Source: Dichetophora obliterata
Taxonomy: Eukaryota; Arthropoda; Insecta; Diptera; Sciomyzidae
Length of the DNA: 64,000 nucleotides
Assembly: GCA_963920525.1 (NCBI GenBank)
Contig: OY986439.1
Span: 44,174,193 to 44,238,192, forward strand
Direction of reading: 5' to 3'
Shown here: positions 46,901 through 58,900 of the stretch, piece by piece
How the letters are laid out: each line of letters opens with the position of its first letter
Numbering within the stretch: the first letter of the stretch is position 1
Position numbers and translations under genes: made by a program
The notes under the pieces: generated by a model
What the model was told of the DNA's origin: nothing
Seen by the model: only the letters and a program-made list of their open reading frames with translations
The model's database searches: none

Positions 46901-49900
46901 TATTTCCGCAGCGACGCATATCATTAGGATAATCAAAGCTCTACAAAAAGGAATAGATTTTCGTGGAAGTGTAGACGGATTTTACAGATGACTCATGGGA
47001 AAATAGGGTTGAGTAATGACATCTAAAAAAGGCTTTTGTAATAGGTTGAAGGTTCAAAGGAGTTTATGGATGATTACTGTAGAAAATTTTCTATTTTTCT
47101 GAACATTTGGCGAATGTGGTTATCATTTATCCAGCCTTAGAAATAGCCTACCTACCTTTCAAAGTTTCCAAAAAACTGCTGAGTCAAAGCAATTTGATTG
47201 GTGATAAATAAACACAGATCCGTTTCCATTTGAATCTTGAGTCTGTTCTCGAGATTGCGATCATATTCGTCCTTATTGATTTCATAACGCATTGTTTGAT
47301 AGTTAAAGTTGCTAATGCGTGGCGTATTGCTGCGACGTTTGTCATCGGATGCACGTTGATATATTGCCGTTTTCTTTCTTCCGTGCTTTTTCATGTGTTT
47401 CCTCTGCAATTTTGCTATTTTACGTTGTTCCTTTTCCAATTTGCGTTTACATTGCTCGCGTTTAGCTTCGAGATATTGTTGCATCTGCAGCGGATTATTG
47501 GGCGTGGGCAAGAGGCGGGAACTGGAACAACCCATCTTAAAGAAGCTTGATATTCGTTGGAATCCGGGAGTTTTGCGTGAATTTTGCACAATCGTACAAC
47601 ATCAACTGATCAATCGAAGGTTGATATCGCGAATCTGTCTATCAATCAATCAATCGCACGAACCAACGTTTTCTTAAGTGATAAAATATTTTTGATAAGC
47701 AAGTTTTCTTCTGCTGTCTTTCTCCTATTGTTTGATTGACTGTATAAACATGCAAACTATTTGTCAAGTGAAGAGCAACAGCTTGTCGAACATGATATCT
47801 TATCATTTATAAAGATTAAAATCTTCACTGTTCGATGCATCTGTGAGATACTGCAATTAAGTAGTTTAATTTGTTTTACTTTCGCTCATTATGGTCGCAG
47901 TTTGATTGAACTTGACTTTGATCGCCTCGTTCGCGTATCAACTGATATCGATGGCAGACTATATCGCTGTCTTATCGGTCGTATATATAAATAATATAAT
48001 CTTGATTTTGAGGTATTTCACTATTGATTCTTAGAAGCGTTTCCAAGCGGAATTCCTTTTAACTAAGGTAATCGGGAGAGGTGAAAAACTTTTCACTTTT
48101 GATATTTTCTAGAACTTTGTTGAGTCACACTTGGGACAAATGTATTAAAATGTTTATGTATTCCTTATTTTTAGGTTGAATCTGTTCAGTGGACTTTCGA
48201 CAAGCAATCTCCGGAAGATCCCAGCGGTGAATTGCGTCACTTGGCTGAGTTTTTGGCAAATAAACAATTTGATATGGTTATTAATTTACCCATGCGTGGT
48301 GGAGGTGCCAGGAGGTAAGTCTCAGTAAATAATGCTACAAATATCAACGTGTCATTTTAGCCAAATTCTTCTCATAGAGTTTCCGCTTTTATGACTCACG
48401 GCTATCGTACGCGACGTCTGGCCGTCGATTACTCAATTCCTTTGGTGACCGATGTCAAATGTACCAAACTCCTAGTCGAATCAATGCGAGTCACTGGAGG
48501 TCGTCCAGCCATGAAAACACACACCGACTGTATGACATCACGTCGCATGGTCACACTGCCCGGTTTCATAGATGTCCATGTGCATCTCCGCGATCCAGGT
48601 GCCACACATAAAGAAGACTTTGACAGCGGCACCGCAGCTGCTTTAGCTGGTGGTGTCACCATGGTGTGCGCCATGCCAAACACCAATCCATCGATTGTGG
48701 ATCTCAACAGTTTCACGTTGTTCCAGGAGCTGGCCAAGACTCAGGCCCGTTGCGACTATGCCTTATATGTGGGCGCCTCCGACAACAACTGGGCGCACAT
48801 TCACGAGCTAGCCGCCCAAGCAGCAGGTCTGAAAATGTATCTAAACGATACATTTAGCACACTTAAGATGACCGATATGACCATATGGGAGAAACATTTC
48901 CAAAATTGGCCCAAACGTGCGCCTGTTGTGTGTCACGCCGAAAAACAGACAATGGGTGCCGTCATTCTCTTGGCTCATCTCATGGATCGTTCCATTCACA
49001 TATGCCACATAGCACGCAAGGAAGAGATTATGATCATAAGAGCTGCAAAAGAAAAGGGCATGCGCGTAACCTGTGAGGTTTGCCCACATCATTTGTTCCT
49101 CTCCACCAAAGACGTACCCCTCATTGGGGAGGGTCGTGCCGAAGTACGTCCAGTTCTCTGCTCGCCAGCCGATCAAAAGGCACTCTGGGACAATTTGGAA
49201 TACATTGATGTGTTTGCCACCGATCATGCGCCACATACTTGGGCTGAAAAGAACTCTGAGAAACCACCACCAGGCTTTCCCGGCTTGGAAACTATTCTCC
49301 CACTACTCCTAACTGCTGTCGACGAAGGTCGTCTTACTCTTGAGGATATAACCAATAAGTTCTATCGCAATCCAAAACGTATTTTTAGTCTGCCAGACCA
49401 ACCCAAAACCTACGTCGAAGTTGATTTGGATGAGGAATGGATAATATCAAAGGAGTTCATGCACTCAAAGTCTAATTGGACGCCATTCGAGGGAACCAAA
49501 GTCAAAGGTCAGGTTCATCGCGTAGTGCTACGTGGCGAAGTGGCCTACATAGACGGTGAAGTCTTAGTGCCACCGGGTTTTGGTCAAAATGTACGTCATA
49601 ACTACAATCGCAAGTCTTTAATGCAACAATCCAAGGATTCATTTGAAGTTCAAATATCCATGGAAAGTTTGGAGAAAAAGAAACCACTCGAGCGCAGTCT
49701 TGATTTTGGCTCTGATATGCAGACGAATGAAGCCTTCTCGAAGCTACTCTCCGAATCACCGCATTCCAAAGTTGGTGTACACTTTGCTGGTGATCCGAAC
49801 TTCTTGCGCCCTATTTCACCACTGCCACGTGTACGTTGTGACTCCTCCAGCAATGTTACGCTACGCGAACTCATACAAAAGAACTCAGCGCCTGCTGGTG

Positions 49901-52900
49901 CACCCATTAGTCCCATGACTCATAGCTTGGTGGGCAAACACATTCTTACCGTAGATATGTTTAATAAGGAACAACTAAATGACATATTCAATTTGGCACA
50001 ATTGCTAAAAAGTCGAGTCACCAAAGATCGTCCCGTTGATGATTTACTAAAGGGTAAAATAATGGCCTCCGTCTTCTATGAGGTCAGCACAAGGACCAGC
50101 TGTAGTTTTTCCGCTGCAATGCAACGTTTGGGTGGTCGTGTTATATATATGGATCAAACTAGTTCGTCGGTGCAGAAGGGTGAGACGCTGGAAGACAGCA
50201 TGTCGGTGATGGCCGGCTATTCAGATGTGCTGGTTCTGAGACATCCCGAACCGGGAGCAGTCACTGTAAGTAGAAAAAGTTAATATTGCACTATATAATT
50301 GTTGATAGAGAAGATAGAGAAGGTACTCATACTAACCACTCCTCAAATTATTGTGCACTAAACAAAATCAACATGTTTTAAAAATAAGTCAAATGTGTTA
50401 ATTTTCCTCTAGATAAATTTAAAAAAGTTTTACCTACATTTGATGTTACTCTGACGATACACTTTTGATCAAGCTATTTTTCAAACACAAAATTTTTAAA
50501 AATATAGTTTATAAAATATGTCATCAAGGTAAAAGCAACTGTTTTTATAATATATAGTTATTTTAGGGTGGGCCGATTTGATAAAACAAAGTAATTACAT
50601 TGCTTATTGATTAGAGAACAAAAATAATTCGGGTTTTTTTTTTACTCTGAGAAATAAAACCTACCTACGCATTCTACTTTTATGAAAATTTTACAAAATT
50701 TTTTTATGGAGCCAACTATCGGTCGTTTTATACCACCACGAGTACTGCGTTAGGGCTGGAAATACTTTGTCACTCCGTTTGTTACGCTAATAAGAAGGCG
50801 TGGCAGATATAGAAAAGTTTATATTCTTGATCAGCATCACCTAATGTGTCGATTTCGATATGTCCGTCTGTCTGTCTGTCTGTCTGCCTTAAATTTTAGA
50901 GCTATCATATTGAATATTGGTACCATTTTTTATACATATATTCAGAAAACGAAGATCAAGTTCGAGAATGAGCAAATTAAGATGAAAATCACGTCTACCT
51001 CCCATACAAAGTTACTGTATCAAAACAATAAAATCTATAAAAATGCCACTAAAATTCTTGTAGTGACCTTTGGACATAAGTTTTAAAGTAAATTTTTTAC
51101 CATATATTCGAAATTCGTTAAAAATTGATAAAGATTACTTCCTACCTCCCATACGGTAAAATCTCTGAAAGTGCCACAAAAATTAATGTAATGACTTACA
51201 TCAGCAGAAGAATTTTGAAAAAGATTTTTGCACATAAACCTTGGTTGCACAAACTCACCATATAATTGAAATCTGCCAAAATATGATGAAAGCTGCGCCT
51301 ACCTCCCATACAAAGTAGCTATATGAAAACGATTCAGTCTCTAAAAATTCCACAAAAAAATAATTTTATAAATTAAAAGTATGCACACATGCTAAGAATA
51401 TTAAAATGCACTTTAAGTTTGAAATTTAGCAAAATCGTATAAAAACTTGAGCAATCTCCCATACAAAATTCGTCTGTTAAAAAATCTTACCATGTCAATT
51501 TTGAAAAAGGTTACATCATATGTATCAAAGTAAAAAATTGCATTTTTACTATTGGCAATTAAGCTTTTAACTAACATAACTGCACCCTACTCAATATATG
51601 CTTTTTACGAAGTTGTTGTGTTTACAGACCTATAGTTATTTATGAAAAAGCTATAACATGAAAAATAGTTTTGTAGACTATTTATTAAACTCTCTGGCGG
51701 ACTTTTTGTATAGGTCTTTTGCAAAATGGTTTGAAAAGGTTTTCTTAAACGTAGGTGTAGACAGATAAAATATTTTATGAAAATATTCCTCAAAAAAATT
51801 ACAGTATAGGACTGTGAATATATCAACTATGCCATAGGCATATAGTCATAATCAGGGCCAGAATTTCGATGGCAATTCATCTTTTTTCCTCTGCTTCTAA
51901 GACATTTCCTGGTTATCTAGAACGTCCAGTTATGTTTCCTAAATTCCAATTATGAAAAGTTTCATTTTCATCAAAGTTTCATTTTTTCATAGTTTTTTAT
52001 CGGTTTTAGTTTTTAGGTAGTTTTTACTAGATCATGGGTATTTTGTGGTAATTTTTAGCAATTTTTAACTTATTTTATTGTCATTTTTGAACATTTTTAA
52101 TTTTTAGAACATTTTTTGGTTTTTTAGGTCATTTAAGTGTTAAAAGATTTTTTTTTCGTACTAAAAAATGTAAAAATGCAAATTTTTAAACATATTCCTT
52201 TAACAATAGAGTTCCTTCAATCAAAAACATTACCTCTAAAAAGAGGAGTAGCTTAGCTTATAGACCTCGATGAAAAAAAAAAGCTCAACTCGTGGTGAAA
52301 CAGACGAAAGGGTATGTAGAAAGATGAAACAAGTGTAAGTTAAATACTCAGGAAATGCAAGTTTTTATTAACTCTATTTTTATGCTCTATTGCAGAAATA
52401 TTACGGAGTTAAAATTTTAATACTATGAAATTAGCAGAGTAACTTACATCCGATGACATATCGTGTTTTAAATATTTTCCTCTCGTCAGTGCAGAAGTAG
52501 AACTAAGTTTTTCTGTTTACAAAAACATTTTGCCAGACAATCGACGTTCTTTCAATTTTAATAACTAAAAAATGTACCTTGTAATAAAACAGTAACGCTA
52601 TGTATAAACATTTTATAAAATAAATTTCAAGTTTGGTAATGTTTTATTTTTAAAGCTTTATTTTTTATGTAATTTTTTGAGTTTTTTAGGTACTTTTTGT
52701 CAGTGTTAAGGTCATTTTCTGCAGTTTTTGGTCATTTATTTTTTTTGTCATTTTTTTTAGGTAATTTCGTGAAGTTTTTTAAGTCATCAAAATAATGAAG
52801 TTAAGTTAAAATGTTGTTTTACTTTTAAAGTTAGTAATGCAATATTTTTACTTATTAAATGCTATAACTTTTTAACGACCGAACGATTTCATTAAAAATT

Positions 52901-55900
52901 TGCATGGCAGAGATTACAAAATTTTAAAGAAATTACTAAAAAGTCAGAATGAGTAGGATATGTTTTATTTCTTAAAGAAAAAAAAAACACTCTTAGAATT
53001 GTTTTTTGCCCTACCTACTCTACCATACCCTACTCTACCCTACTCTACCCTACCCTAACTGTTGTACCTCATTAGGCAAACCTGAATATATAAAAAAATT
53101 TTAAATTCTTTTTGTAACAATTTAACACATTTCCTTTCGTTAATTCATTAAATCATTTGGTAATGATGTTGTGAAATCGTTTTACTAGAGAGAATCACTT
53201 ACCAATGCGTGTTGACTTTTTTTCACGAAAGTTTTTTATTTCACTGAAAAATTAAATGAGAACTATGTGAAATGAAAATATGTTATTATAACTTGAAGTC
53301 AATGCCATGAATTTTCTTTCTAATGTCAATTTAATGACTATATAAAACGTAATCACCAAAACTATCACCTAAATAAAATTATTATACATTGCTACATTTA
53401 TCGAAAAAAATTTTCTACACAAGTTAACCATATTCATGTGAAACTAGAGGTAAAGGATAGTTTACCTGCGTTCACAGTTTTTCTCTTCAACGTCACAATT
53501 TTTTTGTTTAGTACATACTTAGAAATGGCAATACTGAAAATTGCTTTAAAAAATATATTTTAATACCTTAAACCTTCCAAACGTCACAATTCTAGGTATT
53601 AAATGAAAGATAACAATCTATTTTATAAAAAAAAATATTTTGTTTAATGTTGTAATGTTATTTTTGTATAGAGTAGAGGGGGGTAATGTCGTGCACTCAA
53701 CTTTAAAGTGCTCGTAAAGCCGTACATGACAAGCGAATACAACGAGTAAGCATCCGATCGAAAGATAATTTGGTTGGTAACATTTATGTGTAACAATATT
53801 CGTGTAGCATGAAATCGTGTTAGTAGAAATTAAAAAAAAAATGTGCACGACATTACCCCCCTCAAAATTTGTGAGGTAATGTCGTACATTGCATTGTAAA
53901 GTTATCAGAATGTGTGAAAAACGATAGGTAGTGGTTCGATTCAAGAAGATATAGCATTATTGTTTATTTATTTACTATTGTTAATTATGAGGCAAAATAC
54001 ACAAGTCCGAAATATGATCAAAATATACAATTTTATGAAAAGAAAAGTGAAAATAGACAATTTGCTATATAAAACACGGAAAGAAAAACAATATTTTTTC
54101 AAAAAGTGCTTGACATTGATAAAAAATTTGGAAAAATTTTGGAAAATTTTATTTTGATTGTAGCGTTTTGTTATGGCTTCACGACTCCCTTGGTACACTA
54201 GGGCGACCGCGTTTCCTTCCCTTTTCTTTTCTGTATAGTGCACGACATTGCCCCACATCAAATGCACGACATTGCCCCAAAGGTAACAAAAATTTTTTCG
54301 ATCACAATACATCTTTTTTTTCGGCGGAAAATTTGCTTTAAGAAAACACTTACCTGGTATATTTTTCTGCGAAACAAATAATTTTTCTGATCCGATAAAA
54401 AAACACTTTCGTCGTACCGAGAACGTGCGATTTTTAAAAAACGTCGCACATATTGCCCTTACACATGGATATTGCTAGTATTGTATGCATGAGCTCTGTA
54501 GGTCAGTAGGCCCATACCTTACCAACGGCTGGTATATCATTCAATTTTTTATGCTAAAAAAGCCAGTGCACGACATTACCCCCTGCACGACATTACCCCC
54601 TTCTACACTATATTCCTTCAATATCCTTGAAAATTCCCAGTAAATGTTTTATTTTCGAAGGCGTTCGTTAAGAAGTTTTAAGTAAATTGAAAGATTAAAT
54701 TTTAAAATAACATTTTTAACATGAATTTGGCTTTCCCTTTTATACTCATATTGTCATGTTTGAAAATAAAAAACAAATTTTTTGCAATAAGTACCTGTCT
54801 TGCTACCAGAGTTGAGCGCTTAGAATCACATACATTAAAAAAATGCCTTTTAAAGGTATATAACTTTATTTTCTAATAGAATATAAATAATAGAAAAGTT
54901 TCTTTCTTATTAATTTGTAAACAAGTTAACCTCGAGTCTGACCTGAGAATTTCATAATGGTAAAAAAGTTGAGCAAAGAGTGTGTTTGAAATTGTGTTTT
55001 GCCAACGGAATTTCTTGTCCGGATCAGAGATCTGCAACGAATCACATTTTTGAATCAATGAGCCACTTACTCAAAAATAAGTATGTATAAGTAAAAGTTT
55101 CCAAATAATACTTATACAATAAGGTAGTTTCCAAAGAAGTACTCATATGTGATTGATTCGAAAAAAGTGAATCTCATTTTTGAATCATGAGTTTACACAA
55201 AAATGAGTATGAATAAGTATAAGTAGTTTCCAAATTAGTACTCATATGTGATTGATTTAAAACAAAGTGAATCACATTTTTGAATCATGAGCCACCTACA
55301 CAAATATGAGTATGAATGAGTATAAGTAGTTTCCAAAGTAGTAGTCACATGTGAATGTTTCAAAACAAAGTAAATCAAATAAGTATAAAACTTATTAAAT
55401 ATTAAGGGTTGCACCAAATAATATGTATTTTTAAGAATTTTAAACATCATTTCATGATTACGATTAATGTCATTGTAATTAGAATTATTTCGAAATAAAG
55501 ATTGCTTCAATCTAAAATTCCTTCGATGGAACACACAATGATAGCTTTTCTAGATATCGAAGGTGTCTTTAACAATGTTCTTCCGGGGGCAATCATTGGT
55601 GCACTCATAAAGCTTCAGGTGGATGAGTCACTCTGTGTGCTGATAAAAAAACTCTGTGTGCTGAGAGTCGTCAGTGCATCTCTAGGTAACTCAAAAGCCA
55701 GGAGATTTATGAGTAGGGGCACTACTCACGGGGGTGTTTTATCACCTTTATTATGGAACTTGGTAGTCATTGAATAACTCAAGAAAAAAGGTGGGCTGCA
55801 AGGTGATTGCCTATGCGGATGACGTAACAATTGCTGCACAGGGAAAGTTTCCTGATACTCTCTCGGAGCTGATTGGATTAGTGCTCTCCGATCCTAATAT

Positions 55901-58900
55901 ATGGACCAAAAGCAAGAACTGGTCCTTTTTACGAGGAAATACAAAAATCCGGTTATAATTCCTTCACGTGTTGATGGCAAACAGCTATAATTCTGTGCCT
56001 ATAAGAAAGCTTTTGGTAAAACATGGGGACTTGTTCAGGGTAAAACCCTGAATATTTCACGCTAAATTGATACAGCTGTAGTGAGACCAATCTTGCTATA
56101 CGGTGTATGAGTGTGGTGGATAGCACTTATCTAATAAGCAGTCAAATGGCAAATTTCTAGGGAAAGTATAGAGAACTGCGGCCGTAGGTATTAGCGGAGC
56201 ACTTAGATCCACTTCATCTGAGTCGCTGAATGCAGCTTTTTACTTAATACCTCTGGATATTATGGAAAACCCAGGAAACAGCCATCCGCATAAGAGCAAC
56301 TTCGAAGTTGGCTAACACTCGTACAGGTTATTCTTCTATTATCGATCTTGCAGGAGCAGTTCCTGGCAATATTGATTACACTATTGCTACTCCCTAATTT
56401 GGGAACGGCTTTCACACAGTAATCCCAACCAGAGTAGAATGGGACGAATTACTCCCGCTTAACCAAGTTAGTATACATATTTTTACTGACGGCACAAAAC
56501 TTGACAGCAAAGTCGGGGGAGGCGTCTCTTCTATGGATCTGGACATCAGATCCTCATTTAGACTGCCAGGTCAATGCAGTGTTTTCCAGTCTGAAATAAT
56601 GGCCATTTATAGTGCTGCGTAGTGGTTGATGTATATTAATATAACTAGAGATATCTTCATTTTAACGGACAGCTAAGCAGCGATTAAATGCCTTGAAGGT
56701 GTGTTCCTAACATCACCAACAGCCCTTAAATTTCGCTCGTCTCTTAATGAGGTGGCCGGTAAGTTCGACATTCATCTGGTCTGGGCATAGGAAAATTCCT
56801 GGAAATTGTAAAGCGGATGAGCTCGCTAGAGAAGGTACAACGTTAACGCTGCGTCGTGAAAGCTGGCTCTAACACAACATTCCAGAGAAATGACTAATTT
56901 CAGGTGGAAGTGTTGGAGGTGGTGCTATGACCTCTAACACTGCAAGACAGATGTGGCCTAGTTTTATTGAAAAACGAACGACGAAGCTCACTCAAATGGC
57001 GAGAAAAGATCTCTCCATGTTGTTAGGCGTTATAACAGGGCACTGTCTTATAGGTAGCCATGCCTTAAGAATGGGGCTTATGCGAATGACTTCTGCAGGA
57101 GTTGCAGGGAAGAGGAAAAGGAGGAGACGGTATCGCATCTTCTCTGTTCTTGCCCCGCTCTATCCTGCGGAAGACGTAAACATCTAGGTAGCCCTTTTTA
57201 TAATCTCAGGGATCATGAGTAGGTAGATGTTAGGCGTCTACTGCATTTTATTAATAGATTAGGTTGGTTCCATGGCAGTGCTTAGGAGATCAGGAGGGGA
57301 AGAATAGATGTCCTGTGGCATCACAAGGGACCAAATATCTTGTCTATGTGGGCCGATCTTTGACTGACCGCCACCTAACCTAACCTAATTTAAGATTCCT
57401 TCGACGAACGGTCACAGAAATTTTAAAATTACATTAAAAAAAATGTACTCCTAACAGTTTTAACTACACCTGTAATACTAATCGTCCAGCTCTGCTTGTA
57501 ACATAGAAATCCTTTAAACAAAAATTTCTGACGCTCTAGAGAAATAGTGAGAACACAGTTTTACTATCCCTTACCTCTAGTTTTTCTTGTATATGGTTTA
57601 CTTCGTGTGTGAAACGTGCAATCGCATGGTGTTAGGTGCTATATAGTACCTATATATCTATTGATAGAAAAAAACCAACGTGTTGTCAGTTTTTCATTTC
57701 ACTGACAACAACTGACCATTGAAAATGACATAAAATGACCAATCGTTATAGTTAAAAGGTAAAATTTTTATTTTTTCTGAACTCTTTTTGTAAGTTTAAA
57801 ATTTTTCCATTATTAAATATTGGGGGTTGGAATTAATTTTAAAGGTTTTTTTTCGGTTTTTGAGCATTTATTTAGAAACAACGGTACAATGTATATTATT
57901 CAAAGTATTGTCCATCGTTAGCTAAAACATTTTCCCATCTTTCTGGCAGCATATGGATTCCGCGCCGGAAGAACGATTCGTCTTTTGAGGCAATCCACGA
58001 ATCGACCCATTTTTTGGTATCCTCGTAAGAAGTGAAGCGCTGCTCAGCCAAGCCATGCGTCATCGATCTGAATAGGTGGTAGTCGGAAGGGGCTATGTCT
58101 GGGCTATAAGGCGGGTGGGGTAGCACATCCCAATTCAGCGCCTCCAACGTCCTTGACGGTTCTTGCAACATGTGGCCGTGCGTTGTCATGTTGAAAAACC
58201 ACTTTGTCGTGTCTTTTGGCATATTCCGGCCGTTTAACCTTTAATGCTCGGCTCAATTGCATCAACTGTTGTTGGTAGCGTTCCCCAGAGATGGTTTCGT
58301 TAGGTTTTAGCAGCTCATAGTACACGACACCCTTCTGATCCCACCAAATACACAGCATAAGCTTGGCACCATGAATATTCGGCTTGGCCCTCGATGTTGA
58401 TGCATGGCCGGGTGGTCCCAAGATTTTTTTTGCTTAGGATTATCGTAATGGATCCACTTTTCATCGCCAGTGACAATACGATGCAAAAAACTCTTCCTTT
58501 TATGCCGTTGAAGCAGTTGTTCGCACATGCAAAATCGCCGTTCAACGTCTCTCGGCTTCAACTGGTACGGCACCCAATTTCCTTGCTTTTGAATCATTCC
58601 CATGGCCTTCAAGCGTTTGCCGACCGTTGATAAGTCGACTCCCAATGATTCTGACAATTCTTGAAGGGTTTGACACGGGTCTTCATCGAGCAAAGCCTCC
58701 AATTCCTCATCTTCAAACTTTTCGGCTGGCCCGGACGCTCTTTGTCTTCCGTATCAAAATCACCACTTTTAAACCGACGGAACCAGTACTCACAAGTAGA
58801 AATCGATGGAGCATAGTCCCCGTAAGCCTCAGTAAGCGTGCGTTGTGCTTCAACCGCTTTTTTCTTCAAATGGAAGCACAAAAGTAAACCTTCCCGCAAA

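Larger units (their letters stand above)
42193..48174. other. r: CAD intron 3, 5.98 kb, containing a nested gene
   Basis: This is bounded by GTAAGT at 42193 and TTTTTAG ending at 48174. It splits the allosteric domain after GVD, with phase 0. It contains a hAT-like MITE and the whole coding region of the minus-strand Mab-21-domain gene. Otherwise it is AT-rich. Confidence 0.95.

Noticed and set aside
47536..47589. Upstream extension of the Mab-21-domain protein (18 codons)
   Set aside because: The frame is open but begins with GTG rather than ATG; the first ATG gives the MGCSSS start.
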